Source: an uncultured Paraburkholderia sp. (GTDB lineage: Bacteria > Pseudomonadota > Gammaproteobacteria > Burkholderiales > Burkholderiaceae). From it: a DNA stretch of 64,000 nucleotides. Positions 25,546-35,935 of this stretch are shown piece by piece (the first letter of the stretch is position 1; each line of letters starts with the position of its first letter). Where the stretch lies: positions 215,459-279,458 of the forward strand of contig CALNWN010000007.1 of the NCBI GenBank assembly GCA_940746715.1, written 5' to 3'. The translations under genes were made by a program, and so were the position numbers. The notes beneath the pieces are model-generated. The model saw only the letters and a list, made by a program, of their open reading frames with translations. It was not told the origin of the DNA and made no database searches.

Positions 25546-27216
25546 AAGCCATAGCAATGCGATTCCCGGGCTTTTCCGCGTCGCGCCGCCGCTTCGGTCA
25601 GCAGGCGGGCGCGTTGGTGGCGCTGTTCTCGCTCGCGCCGTTTGCTTCGCGTGCGCAAACGCCTCTGCCGAGCATGCAGAAGGCGCCCCTGCCGGTCAGC
25701 TTTCGCGAGAACCCGCGGCTCAACGGCTGGATTCGCGTTGACGAACGGGGGCATGTGACCGTCTTCACGGGCAAGGCCGAACTCGGACAGGGCATTCTGA
25801 CCGCGCAGACGCAAATCGCCGCGGAACAAATGGACGTCGACTTTTCGAGCGTATCGATCCTTTCCGCCGACACGTCCCGAGGCCCGAACGAGGGCTACAC
25901 ATACGGCAGCCAGTCTGTCGAACAAAGCGGCGCGGCGTTGCAGGCTGCCTGCGCGCAGGCGCGCGCGGTGCTCGTCGGCACTGCGGCGCGGCAACTCGGC
26001 GTTCCCGCGGATGGGCTCACCGTTCGCGCCGGCGTGATCCACGCGCCCGATGGCCGTTCCGTACGCTACGGCGATCTCGTGCGCGGCGATCTTGCGGCGG
26101 TGCTCGGCATGTCTGTCGACGCTGTCGATGTGATACACGTGCCCGGTTCGGGTTGCTATGGCCACAACGGCGCAGACGATGCGGCGCTGGATGCCGCGTT
26201 GCTCGCCCGTGCGGTCGCAGGCCGGCCCGTCAAGCTGCAGTGGATGCGCGACGACGAATTCGCGTGGGCGCCGATCAGCCCGGCCATGTCCATGCGCATC
26301 CGGGCCGCGCTGACGCCGCAAGGCCGCATCGCCGACTGGCAGTACGACGTGTGGAGCAACACGCACGCTGCGCGTCCGGGTCAGCCCGGCGGCATCAATC
26401 TGCTCGCAGCGTGGCATGTGCGAAAGCCGTTCACGCCGTCCCCGTTCCTGCGCATTCCGCAACCGTACGGTAACGGCGATCGCAACGCGGTGTCGGTCTA
26501 TGCATTGCCGCGGCAGCACGTGGTCAACCATCTGCTGCTCGATTCGCCCATCCGCACGAGTTCTCTGCGCACGCTCGGCGCGTTCGGCAACATCTTCGCG
26601 ATCGAATCGTTCATGGACGAACTTGCAAAGGCCGCGAACGCCGACCCGGCCGCGTTCCGCCGCGCGCATCTGACCGATCCGCGCGCTGGCCGTGCTCGAT
26701 GCGGCACTTGCAAAGGCGAACTGGCGCGCGGACGAAAAGTTGCAGCCGGGGCGTGGACGGGGTCTCGCGTATTCACTCTACAAAAGCGTTCAGGCCTATG
26801 CAGCGGTAGTCGTTGACGTGGACGTGGAGCGCGACAGCGGCACGGTGAAGATCACGCGCGTCACCATCGCGGCCGACCTCGGTCGCGTGATCAACCCCGA
26901 TGGCGCGAAAAACCAGATCGAGGGCGGTGCGCTGCAGGCTCTCAGCTGGTCGCTCAAGGAGCGCGTGAATTTCGACCGGCGTGAGATCACGACGCGCGGC
27001 TGGGCCGACTGTCCGATCTTTACGTTCGAGGACGTGCCGCCCGTCGACATCGTGCTGATCGACAGACCGGAGATGCCCTCGCTAGGTGCGGGCGAGTTCT
27101 CGGTGGGCCCAGCCGCGGCGGCGCTCGCTAATGCGGTAGCGGCGGCGACAGGCGGCCGCGTGCGTGATTTGCCGATGACGCCGCAGCGCGTCAAGGCGGC
27201 GTTCGCCGCGGCCTGA
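25542..27216 (+). pseudogene. Molybdopterin-binding large subunit (IorB/aldehyde dehydrogenase-like), internal deletion and frameshift
   Basis: From the ATG at 25542: a signal-like N-terminus (RRRFGQQAGALVALFSLAPF), then the first domain LNGWIRVDERGHVTVFTGKA with ELGQGILTAQTQIAAEQMDV. After VRYGDLVRGDL (near 26095) the protein jumps to AAVLGMSVDAVDVIHVPGSG; relatives carry well over 100 residues here, so a large in-frame deletion has removed the intermediate domain. The rest has GRPVKLQWMRDDEFAWAPIS and RTSSLRTLGAFGNIFAIESF. Near 26682 a one-base insertion shifts the frame; LAVLDAALAKANW through the C-terminal GAGEFSVGPAAAALANAVAA ends at 27216. The GEFSVGP Glu is the catalytic base of the family. 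Periplasmic hydroxylation of an aromatic heterocycle or aldehyde is the ancestral role. Confidence 0.85.
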
Positions 27217-27249
27217 GTCTCTGGCCAGGCGTTGCGAAGGCGCGACTCG

Positions 27250-27668
27250 ACCATTATGCGCTTCGCCAGGTTACGCCAGATCACTCGCGCGCCTGCTTGC
27301 GCGAGCGCGGCGATGCCTTCGTGCGCGAAGAGGCTCGTCACTGGACTCGCGTCGCGCGCGTACAGCCCTTCGGCGGCATGCGCGATGGCGTTGATGCCGC
27401 TCGTGACGGACAGGGCGGCAGGCAGCGTCAGTGTCAGCTCGGGATCGTAGACGACGGTTCTGGGCGGTACGCGCATGTCGGTGCCGGTGCGTTTCAGGCC
27501 GTCTTCAGTGAGTCTGTAAATGGGCGTCATTTCGCTGCCCGCGTAAGTGGTCGGCACTGCGATCACCGGCAGCCCGCTCGTTAGTGCAATGGCCTTCGCA
27601 AGGCCGATTGCGGAGCCGCCGCCCGCCGCAATCAGGCAATCGGCGTGCAGTTGCGCGGCAAGCTCCTG
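27250..27668 (-). pseudogene. Maleylacetate reductase (MacA-like) internal fragment
   Basis: In frame with the upstream LysR piece, this segment reads LHADCLIAAGGGSAIGLAKA, VIAVPTTYAGSEMTPIYRLT, VYDPELTLTLPAALSVTSGI and NAIAHAAEGLYARDASPVTS, i.e. the NAD-binding and start of the metal domain of an iron-containing maleylacetate reductase. Both the first roughly 75 residues and everything after about IAALAQAG are missing, including the metal-binding histidines. Maleylacetate reductase gives 3-oxoadipate in the resorcinol/hydroxyquinol route, which fits the gamma-resorcylate decarboxylase next door. The open frame continues antisense through the molybdenum hydroxylase gene, which is not meaningful. 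Confidence 0.85.
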
Positions 27669-28442
27669 CGCCTCGCGGGCGAGCGCGGCGGGCACGTGCA
27701 TCGACGCGGGAACGAGTGAGATGCCGCCGCCCGCTGCCACCAGGTTGATGGCCGTTACCATGCGCGGTACTTCCTCCACCACATGCGGTTCGAATCTCTT
27801 TGACCGACAGGCGCGAATAAAGTCCGCGTACATGCCGGGCGCGCCAGGCCGGCGCACGAAGATGAACGACTCGTCGGCAAGCTTTTCGAGCGCGACTGCG
27901 CGGCTGCTGATGAGCCGATGTCCTACGGGCAACACCAGCAACATCCTTTCTTCCGCGAGCAACTCGAACCGCAGACCAGCTGGCGCATGAACGGGTTTTC
28001 GCAGAATCGCCGCATCTGCACGGTCCTCCACCATCATTTCGATGATGTCGGTGGCGTTGACCTCCATCATCTCGATCGCCACCTCCGGGTACAACTCGCG
28101 GAAATTGCGGATCGCGGTCGGCGTGAGAGGATGAAACGCAGCCGAACTCGTGAGCGCCACGCGCACGGTGCCGATGTGCCCTTGCGCAACGCGGCGCGCC
28201 TGAATGACCGCATTGTCCAATTCGAGCAGCACTGAGCGGGCGCGTGCCGCGAACGTTTCACCCGGTGCGGTCAATGCGACGCCGCGCGGCTGCCGCACGA
28301 ACAGCGCGAAGCCGAGTTCCTGTTCGAGCTCCTGAATCTGCTGCGACAGCGGCGGTTGCTGCATGTGCAGCCGGCTGGCGGCGCGGGTGAACTGGCCTTC
28401 TTCGGCGACTGCCAGGAAGTAGCGCAAATGTCTCAATTCCAT
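27668..28442 (-). pseudogene. LysR-family regulator fused in frame to the maleylacetate reductase fragment
   Basis: The ATG at 28442 begins MELRHLRYFLAVAEEGQFTR with a complete winged helix (ASRLHMQQPPLSQQIQELEQ) and most of the periplasmic-binding-protein-like effector domain, ending VAAGGGISLVPASMHVPAAL-AREAQ. About 40 residues of the normal C-terminus are gone; the frame passes directly into the MacA fragment near 27668. The DNA-binding part is intact, so a chimeric protein with a LysR head and a dehydrogenase-derived tail is encodable. The LysR probably once controlled the catabolic genes around it. Confidence 0.85.
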
Positions 28443-28553
28443 GGGTAGTCTGCTATATGTGTTGGATATGGCAACCGCGCCTCACATGTATTTTACATTG
28501 GCGAGCTCCGCACGTACTCTCTGTTCGCAGGCAGTCGAAAACAAAGGAGACAC

Positions 28554-29901
28554 ATGCAAACCGTTCTGCAAGCCGTCCACCCACGGTTGGCGCGCCAGTT
28601 CTGAGCCGATCACAGGTGCGCCGCGCGGTGCTTGCTTCAGTGATCGGCAATGGCCTCGAGTGGTTCGACTTTCTTATCTACGGGTATTTCGCGAAGGTCA
28701 TCGCACGGGTGTTCTTTCCCGTGGGCAACAGCTTCGTGTCGATCACACTGACGCTCGCCACGTTTGCAATCGGCTTCCTCGTGCGACCGCTCGGCGGCGT
28801 TGTGATCGGCGCGTGCGCGGACCGTTACGGGCGGCGCAAGACCCTGTCGCTGCTGATTCTTCTGATGGCGCTGAGCACGCTGATGATGGGCCTGACACCC
28901 GGCTATGCCACTATCAGTGTTGCGGCGCCGCTCATTGTGATTGTCGGGCGCATTCTGCAGGGGCTCTCGGTGGGCGGAGAATTCGCGACCGCCGCGGCGA
29001 TGCTGACGGAGTATGCGCCGCCTCGGCGCAAGATGTTCTTCGGCAGTTTTCAGATGACGTCGCAGGCCGTCGCGCTCCTGCTCTCGTCGCTCTGCTCGTT
29101 TGTCCTCAGCACGCGGCTCACGCACGAATCGCTCGTGTCGTGGGGCTGGCGCGTGCCGTTCCTGTTCGGCGCGCTCGTCGGCCCGGTGGGTTTCTACATC
29201 CGGCACAAAGTTGGCGAATCGTCAGAGTTTCTTCAGTTGCGCGAGCGGCTCGGCCATGCACCGCGCCAGTCGCTTGGCACGTTCGTCCGTGAACGCGGCG
29301 ATGCGGCGCTCTGTGCGATGGGCGTCATCATCGTTGGGGCCGAACGAACTACCTGTGGCATTCGTACATGCCGCTTTATGTCGAGCACCAGCTGCATTTG
29401 CCGCTGAAAAGTGCGCTGTTCGGCACGGCCATATCCGGCCTCATCGGTATTGTCGGCTATCCGCTGGCGGGACGCCTCGCCGACCGTTTCGGCGCATATC
29501 GATTGTTTTTTCCCGTCACGATAGGGTGGATATGTGCGGCTTACCCGCTCTTTGCCTGGGTGCTCGCGGCACCGTCCGCTGAACGTGTGTTTGCCGCGCA
29601 GATGGTTGCGACTGTCGTGCTGAGCCTGATGTCCGGTGCGCACCCCGGCATGCTCACGCAACTCTTTCCCACCGCGACGCGCTCGACGGGCGTTGCGCTG
29701 TCGTACAACGTGGCAGTGACGCTGTTCGGCGGTCTTGCACCGCTCACGGTTTCGACGTTGATCGACGTCACCGGCTCGCGGTTGGTCCCTGCATGGTATC
29801 TGATCTGTGCAGGCGTGGTTTCGCTGCTGCTTGTTGGACTGACGGCATCGGGGCGGCGCCTCTACCGCAAGCCCGATCTCTGGCTGGCCGACGGTCAATG
29901 A
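28554..29901 (+). pseudogene. MFS metabolite:H+ symporter (MHS family), two frameshifts
   Basis: AAAGGAGACAC precedes the ATG at 28554, which reads MQTVLQAVHPRLARQ and then stops. Shifting one base near 28600 joins it to VLSRSQVRRAVLASVIGNGL and EWFDFLIYGYFAKVIARVFF, the MHS N-terminus, with RPLGGVVIGACADRYGRRKT as motif A. A second one-base loss near 29342 (GVIIVG, then TNYLWHSYMPLYVEHQLHLP in the next frame) separates the two halves; the rest runs to 29901. The family imports dicarboxylates, citrate, shikimate or aromatic acids with protons. It is divergent from the lysR gene and overlaps the esterase start at 29898. Confidence 0.87.
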
Positions 29902-30941
29902 GCGCTGCGATGAATCTTGTGATGGATAGCGACGCACGGCCACGTAACGAAGTGCCCGTACAGCTGGTCGCCGGGGAACGGTTGGTCGTGTGCAGGGCGG
30001 GCGGCGAGGCGGCCGTGCCGCTTTTCAGGGGCGGCAGCGCGCGGCCTGCCGACGCGACGCAAGTGGTGGTGATGCTGCACGGAAGACTCCGCGATGCCGA
30101 TGCATATCTGCGATCCACGGAGCGTGCTCTGGCGTCGTCGAGTGTGGATGCCGACAGCGTGATCCTCGCCGTACCGCAGTTTCTCGCGACGGCCGACGTC
30201 GAGCATCATGCGTTGCCGGGCGGCTGTCTGCACTGGGAGTGGACCTCCTGGATGGGTGGCCTCGATGCCCTGGGTCCGTCGCCGCTCAGCTCGTTCGATG
30301 TACTCGATGCGCTGATCGAACATTACGTGCGCGACGGCGGTTACCCGAACGTGCGGGAGATCGTCATTGCGGGGCATTCCGGCGGCGCGCAGGTCGCGCA
30401 TCGGCACGCAATACTGAGTGACGTCGCCGCGCGTTGCAGGGCGGCCGGTGTGAACGTGCGTTATGTCATTGCGAATCCGTCGTCGTATGTGTACTTCGAC
30501 GCATGGCGGCCGCACTGTGCAAACGCATCGCGCGCAGACGCTCGCGCCGCCTGCGCCGGGTTCAACGCATGGAAGTACGGCACGGAAGGGCTGCCGCGCT
30601 ATGCAGAGGTTCTCGATGCGCAACGGCTCGAATGCCGTTATGTGGATCGCGATGTGACCTATCTGCTCGGCACGCACGACAACGATCCCGCGTATCCGGC
30701 TCTCGATCGCTCATGCGAGGCAATGCTGCAGGGCCCGCATCGACTCGCAAGGGGCCGCGCCTATTACGCCTATTTGCGCAGACGGCATCCGCAACTGCGT
30801 CATCAACTATACGAGGTGGCGGGCGCGGCGCACAGCGGTGACGCGATGTTCGTGTCGCAGCCCGGTGTGCAGGCGCTGTTCGGCACGGCCGCGCGGCTCG
30901 TCGATACCGGCGTCGTGCACGAGGGCCGCGCTCTCGAATAG
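29898..30941 (+). CDS. Alpha/beta-hydrolase superfamily esterase
   Basis: A 347-residue intact protein from the ATG at 29898 (overlapping the MFS stop as ATGA). The N-terminus is variable; the core reads ATQVVVMLHGRLRDADAYLR, the nucleophile elbow is IVIAGHSGGAQVAHRHAILS (G-H-S-G-G), and YLLGTHDNDPAY and YEVAGAAHSGDAMF supply the likely acid and His of the triad. No clear signal peptide. Similar uncharacterised hydrolases occur with transporters and tannase-like enzymes. Placed directly before the tannase gene, it may hydrolyse a phenolic ester, but the substrate is not evident. Confidence 0.75.
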   Translation: MSAAMNLVMDSDARPRNEVPVQLVAGERLVVCRAGGEAAVPLFRGGSARPADATQVVVMLHGRLRDADAYLRSTERALASSSVDADSVILAVPQFLATADVEHHALPGGCLHWEWTSWMGGLDALGPSPLSSFDVLDALIEHYVRDGGYPNVREIVIAGHSGGAQVAHRHAILSDVAARCRAAGVNVRYVIANPSSYVYFDAWRPHCANASRADARAACAGFNAWKYGTEGLPRYAEVLDAQRLECRYVDRDVTYLLGTHDNDPAYPALDRSCEAMLQGPHRLARGRAYYAYLRRRHPQLRHQLYEVAGAAHSGDAMFVSQPGVQALFGTAARLVDTGVVHEGRALE

Positions 30942-31000
30942 CAGCACGGCCGCTTGCGCACAACAGCAACACAAAAGCCAATTGTATTCAGGAGACGAAG

Positions 31001-32656
31001 ATGATCAGAAGATCACTCGGGTGGGCGCTCGCCTTCACCTTGTGCACGAGCGGGTGTGGCGGCAATGGGCCGCACAGCGACAGTCAAGCCGGTTCGACGC
31101 CCGCGCCCACGGCGGCTGCCCAGTGCGCAGCGTTGCGCGGGCTGTCGATCCCTGCGTCTTCGATCGCTGAACCGACCAGCGGCGCGACGATTACGAGCGC
31201 GACGCTCGTCGACGCGAGCGGCGAATACTGCTAGGTGAACGGCGCCATCGCACCGGTCGACCCCGCTGCGCCATCCATCAAGTTCCAGGTCAACCTTGCG
31301 ACTCAATGGAATCACAAGGCGCTGCATTATGGCGGCGGCGGTTTCGACGGCACGCTGATCACCGGTGTCGAGCCGCTCGACATGACGCCGAGCGGCACGC
31401 TCATGCCGCTCGCACAAGGCTACGCGACCTTCGGCGACGACTCGGGGCATCAAAGCTCGAGCATTACGGATGGCAGATTCGCCGCGAACGACGAGTCGCT
31501 TGCCAACTACGGCGGGTTGAGCCTCAAGAAGACGCACGACGTCGCAATGGTGCTCATCAAAAAGCGCTACGCGAGCGCGCCCGACAAGGTCTATTTCTTC
31601 GGCAGTTCGACGGGCGGACGCGATGGCGTGAGCGAAGCACAGCGCTGGCCGCAGGACTACGACGGCATTGTGGTGAACCGTCCCGCGCTCAACTATACGG
31701 GGCTACGTCTGAGCAATGTCGTGCTGGGCCGAGCCCTGTATCTGAATGGCGGTGCGAGGTGGCTGGACGTGGCGAAAACGGTGTTGTTGCAAAATGCGGT
31801 CATGACCGCGTGCGATCCGCTCGACGGGGTCGCAGACGGCGTTATCTCAAACGTGGCTGCGTGCAAAGCGCAATCGGCCGCAGTGCTTGCCTCGGTGCGT
31901 TGCGCGAGCGGCGCGGACTCGGGCGATACCTGCCTGTCGGACGCGCAGATTGCGACGGTGCAGACTATTGCGGTACCGCTGCAATTGCCGTATCCGCTTG
32001 CGAACAGCGTGACGCATTACGCCGGCTACAACATTCTCGCCGGTTCGGTCTTCGCCGGACCCAATACCACGCGCGATCTCGGCGAGTCTGGAGTGCCTGC
32101 AAATCCGGCGGGCAAGAAGGACGCGAACCAATGGGTGACGGGTGATCAATGGGTGAAGTACTTCGTCACACGCGTGCCGGCCTTCGATTCGTTGACTTTC
32201 GACCCGCTGAATCCCGGTGCGTATCAGTCGCGGGTGCAAGCTGTGTCCGCGCTGACGGACGCGACGAACACGGACCTGAGCGCCTATATCGCGAAAGGCG
32301 GCAAGCTCATCATGACGCACGGGCTCGCAGACGAGATCGTCAGCACGGATTCGAGCATGGACTACTACAACGGCCTTGTGGGGCGCTTCGGACAGAGCGC
32401 GGTGGACGGGTTCGTGCGCTTCTACCTGATGCCAGGCGTCGGCCATGGCACTGGCCCGCTTCATCCAGCCGTCGATTCGCTTTCGGCGCTGGATCAATGG
32501 GTCGAGACCGGCAAGGCACCCGAGACCCTCCGGATGAGCGATCTGAATGCCGCAACGCTCGGCAGAACGCGTCCGCTCTGCCGTTATCCGCTATGGCCGA
32601 AGTACATCGGCGGAGATGTCAACGCGGCCGCGAGCTTCCAGTGCGCTGGCTCCTAG
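31001..32656 (+). pseudogene. Tannase/feruloyl esterase family protein, interrupted by an amber codon
   Basis: The ATG at 31001 (ribosome binding site AGGAGACGAAG) begins a lipoprotein or exported protein (signal to about residue 20, CTSGCGGN). The frame is open except for TAG at 31232-31234 (GEYC*VNGAIAPVDP, most likely CAG to TAG). Beyond it lie the family blocks: VNLATQWNHKALHYGGGGFD, LAQGYATFGDDSGHQSSSIT, the nucleophile motif VYFFGSSTGGRDGVSEAQRW, and the triad region KLIMTHGLADEIVSTDSSMD with YLMPGVGHGTGP. Tannases release gallate from gallotannins; feruloyl esterases release hydroxycinnamates. A restart at GTG 31235 would lack the signal peptide. Secreted phenolic-ester breakdown fits the aromatic genes nearby. 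Confidence 0.88.
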
Positions 32657-34020
32657 TGCCGCAACTCCCTCATGCCGCGCCTCAGCCGACGCAGCGCGCG
32701 GGTGGGGCGGTTCGTGACGACTGCCTGGCACGAAGGCAGCGCATCACGGTCTCCTCGTCCGTGTAGCCACGCATGGCCGGCAATCGGCGAACTCATCCGA
32801 CTGACGAACAACAGGCTACGTTGGGGCTGAGGAGCATCAGTGAGACGCCATGGCTTCAGCGCGCGCAACGCATCGACGATATTCATGCGGGCCGCGCGCA
32901 TCGCAGGCAGAAACCCGCCGACGAGACCCATCATCATCGAAAACGCGAGCGTCTTCGCGCCGATAGCCGGCGTGAGGATAAAGCGGAACGACAGGTCCGC
33001 AAAGGTCTGGAAGTTGGTGGTCGAAAACGAGGCGAACTGCATGAACGCCGCGCAGCCCAGCCCCGCCAGTCCGCCGACGAACCCTAGCAGCATCGCTTCG
33101 ACGAGAAACGCAGCGAGCACGTTGGCGCGGCTGAAACCGAGCGCACGCAACGTGCCGATCTCCGCGACCCGGTTGGCCACGGACGCGTACATCGTGATCA
33201 TCGCGCCAATTATCGCCGCTATCGAAAAGATGATCGATAGCGTGAAGCCGAGAATGTTGATGAACGTCGAGAGCGCCTTCGACTGGTCGCTATAGAACGT
33301 CTGTTCGCGCTTCGCTTCGTCGGCGAGGCGCGGATCGACGTCGAGGTCGGACCTGAAGCCGTTGAACTGGTCGGATTGCGCGAGCCGCACCACCATCGAC
33401 GAATAACTCGTGCGGCGAAACGACTGCATCAACTGATCGACATCGCCCCAGATTTCCGAATCGAAGCCGCTGCCGCCCGCATCAAAAGTGCCGACCAGGG
33501 TCCAGTCGCGCTGCGCGAAGCGCAAGTGCTCGCCTGGCTGCGTGCCGCTGAAGCCGTTCGCAATGCTGCTGCCGACGATGATTTCGGACGCCCCTAGATT
33601 AAACATCCGCCCCGACGCGAGCCTGACTTGTGGCCGCAAGCTCATGCCCGCGGGCGAGATCCCGCGAATCACCACGTTCGACGGCTTGCCGGAGGAGCGC
33701 TTCGTGAGGGAGATCAGCACGACGGACTCCTTTGACGCCATGCGTCGCCCGTCGTCGCCGATCGCCACGTCCGGGTGCATTTCGATCACGTTCGCCTGGC
33801 TGCGGTCAATCGCACTCTGCACTTCCGTTTCCGCACCCTTGCGGATCACCACGACGTTGTCCTCTTCCCCGGTGGACACGAGCGTCTTCTTGAGGCCCGC
33901 ATCGAGCATCAGCACAGTCGCGAACACGAACACGACGAGCGCGAGGCCGCCAGCCGTGAGCGCGGTGGTCAGCCGGCGCGTCCACAGATTGCGGGCGATG
34001 TACGAGAGCGGGATCGCCAT
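32653..34020 (-). CDS. ABC transporter permease (FtsX/MacB-type), altered C-terminus
   Basis: The ATG at 34020 lies 8 nt after the second permease gene. Protein MAIPLSYIARNLWTRRLTTA, first membrane helix at about 20-40, then a large periplasmic domain with NVVVIRKGAETEVQSAIDRS and RMFNLGASEIIVGSSIANGF, and three C-terminal helices (FSIAAIIGAMITMYASVANR; GFVGGLAGLGCAAFMQFASF; LAFSMMMGLVGGFLPAMRAA). The family normally ends shortly after RMNIVDALRA (about 32860). Here the frame runs on with about 65 low-quality residues to 32653, overlapping the tannase stop, so a small indel near the end probably removed the original stop. The core is intact. Confidence 0.82.
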   Translation of the reverse strand: MAIPLSYIARNLWTRRLTTALTAGGLALVVFVFATVLMLDAGLKKTLVSTGEEDNVVVIRKGAETEVQSAIDRSQANVIEMHPDVAIGDDGRRMASKESVVLISLTKRSSGKPSNVVIRGISPAGMSLRPQVRLASGRMFNLGASEIIVGSSIANGFSGTQPGEHLRFAQRDWTLVGTFDAGGSGFDSEIWGDVDQLMQSFRRTSYSSMVVRLAQSDQFNGFRSDLDVDPRLADEAKREQTFYSDQSKALSTFINILGFTLSIIFSIAAIIGAMITMYASVANRVAEIGTLRALGFSRANVLAAFLVEAMLLGFVGGLAGLGCAAFMQFASFSTTNFQTFADLSFRFILTPAIGAKTLAFSMMMGLVGGFLPAMRAARMNIVDALRALKPWRLTDAPQPQRSLLFVSRMSSPIAGHAWLHGRGDRDALPSCQAVVTNRPTRALRRLRRGMRELRH

Positions 34021-34028
34021 GTCAGTCT

Positions 34029-35184
34029 CTAGCCGATAGACCGCAGGCCTTCGACGATCTTCACCCGCGCTGCCTGCAGCGCCGGAATGATCGCAGCCGC
34101 GAGCCCGACAACGAGTGCGCATGCTGCCTGCAACAGCATCGTTTCACGCGACACATGGAACACTGGGAAGACGCCTCCTGTGGCCTGCTTGAAGAAGCTG
34201 GCGGCGGGCGGCGTGGCGAGTATGCCGAGACCGCCGCCCACCACGCAGATTGTCAACGACTCGCCGAACATCAGCAGCGCGAGAAATTCCGGGCCGAAAC
34301 CGAGTGCCTTGAGCGTTGCATATTCAACGGTGCGCTCGCGTGCGCTCATGGCCATCGCATTGGCCATCACCGCCATGATGATGACGATGACCACATACGA
34401 CACCAGCTGGATCGCCGCAATGATTTGATTCGACATCGCTACGAAGCCGAGCTGGAACGCCTGCTCGGTTTCGGTGAGCGTCTCGGCGAGCGAGTTCCTG
34501 AATACATTGTCGACGTTGCGCGAGATCGCGGCGGCTTCGTCCGGGCTCGCGATGCCCAGCACATACACCCCGACCTGATCCGCTTTGCGGCCGGGCATCT
34601 TGCGTAGTGTTTCGTTCAGGTAATCCCAATGGAAAATCAGTTGGCGCGTAATTGTCGATTCGTCGCGACCGTTGAGAATGCCGCGCACGACGAACTCCCA
34701 CGTGCCCGGATAGATCGTGCCCTTGATCGGAATCACGTCGCCGATCTTGAAGCCGAACTGGCTCGCGAGCTGCCTGCCGATCAGACAGCCCTTGCGGTCG
34801 CGCTCGTAGTCGTTGCGCTGCTGCGCGGGCAAGATGAATTCCGGGTACAGGTCGAGATAGTTGTCCGACACCGCAAACTGCGCGAAAAAAATTCTTCGGC
34901 TCGCGATACACGCCGCCGAACCAGTTGGAGCGCGCGACGATCGTCACGCCTTCCACGCCGCGTATGCGGTTCTCGTGGCTCAATGGAAGCGGAAAGACGA
35001 GTGAGATCGCATTGCGCGTCACGAGCCGCGCGTTCGATGCCGCAGCAGCGCCCGCGTACCATGCGTCGACCACGGTATGCAGCAGGCCGTACGCGAGTAC
35101 TGCGATCAGGAGTCCGAACACCGTCAGCAACGTGCGCAGCTTGTGCCGCAGCGCGTTCCGCGTGATCAGCTTGAGCAGATACAT
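34029..35184 (-). pseudogene. ABC transporter permease (FtsX/MacB-type), frameshift in a seven-T run
   Basis: The ATG at 35184 begins [20 protein letters not shown] and [15 protein letters not shown] (first helix), then [20 protein letters not shown] and [10 protein letters not shown]. At 34885-34891 the minus strand has seven T where six would keep the frame; after it the correct frame is [20 protein letters not shown], running through KIGDVIPIKGTIYPGTWEFV and the three C-terminal helices to TAG at 34029. The uncorrected frame runs on as nonsense to 34324. A one-base change in a homopolymer may reflect slippage, which could be reversible, or a sequencing error. It pairs with the other permease and the ATPase as a MacB-like exporter. 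Confidence 0.85.
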
Positions 35185-35205
35185 ACGGATCGGCCCTGGC
35201 GTGCC

Positions 35206-35934
35206 TCAGCGAGTGGTTCCATCGATCAGCTCCCCCTTTTCCAGATGCACAATGGCCTTTGCCGCCCGCGCCGCATGCGCGTCGTGGGTCACCATGACGA
35301 TGGTCTTGCCGAGTTCGCGGTTAAGCCGCTGCATCATGGCCAGCACCTCCTCGGCGGACGTGCGGTCCAGGTCTCCCGTCGGTTCGTCGGCGACGATCAG
35401 CGTCGGGTCGCTGATCAGCGCGCGAGCGATGGCGACGCGTTGCTGCTGTCCGCCGGAAAGCTCGGACGGGTAATGTTGCGCCCGATCCGACAGATTGACC
35501 ATGTCGAGCACGAGGCTCACGCGCTCGCGCCGCTCCTTGCGCGACAGGCGCGTAAGAATCAACGGCAATTCGATGTTCTCGAATACGCTCAGCACGGGCA
35601 TCAGGTTGTAGAACTGGAAGATGAAGCCGACATGGGCCGCGCGCCATTGCGCCAGCGCCGGCTCCGGCTCCGGCAGCCGCGTGATGTCGAGTCCGCCAAC
35701 GCGCAGTTCACCGCCATCCGGCCGGTCGATGCCCGCGATCAGATTGAGCAGCGTGCTCTTGCCGGACCCCGACGGCCCCATCAGCGCAATGAAGTCGCCT
35801 TCGCTGATCGACAGGGTGATGTCGGAAAGAACGGGCACCGTCTGAGCGCCGCGCCGGTAAGATTTGACGAGGTGCCGGATTTCGACGAGCGGCGGGGTAT
35901 CGCTCACGCGCTTCACATTGTCCACGGTGTTCAC
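35206..35934 (-). CDS. ABC transporter ATP-binding protein (MacB/LolD-type)
   Basis: An intact 242-residue ATPase. Walker A is [16 protein letters not shown] (about 53-68), the Q-loop region is [20 protein letters not shown], the ABC signature is [16 protein letters not shown], Walker B is [12 protein letters not shown], and the switch His is in [10 protein letters not shown]. The [14 protein letters not shown] block is typical of the LolD/MacB/FtsE group that drives exporters with FtsX-type permeases. It sits between the membrane fusion protein and the two permeases on the same strand, giving the gene order MFP-ATPase-permease-permease. With both the MFP and one permease frameshifted, a working complex is doubtful. 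Confidence 0.93.
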   Translation of the reverse strand: MNTVDNVKRVSDTPPLVEIRHLVKSYRRGAQTVPVLSDITLSISEGDFIALMGPSGSGKSTLLNLIAGIDRPDGGELRVGGLDITRLPEPEPALAQWRAAHVGFIFQFYNLMPVLSVFENIELPLILTRLSRKERRERVSLVLDMVNLSDRAQHYPSELSGGQQQRVAIARALISDPTLIVADEPTGDLDRTSAEEVLAMMQRLNRELGKTIVMVTHDAHAARAAKAIVHLEKGELIDGTTR

Positions 35935-35935
35935 A

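Noticed and set aside
26796..27216. Long minus-strand reading frame through the molybdenum hydroxylase gene as the C-terminus of a LysR-reductase protein
   Set aside because: It is the antisense of a recognisable IorB C-terminus; low-complexity Ser/Thr/Ala/Arg content shows it is a shadow frame.
34885..34891. Seven-T run in the ABC permease as a programmed frameshift like the one in chlD
   Set aside because: Restoring the frame would need a +1 shift; no suitable downstream stem or nearby 0-frame stop is seen, and other genes of the operon are broken.
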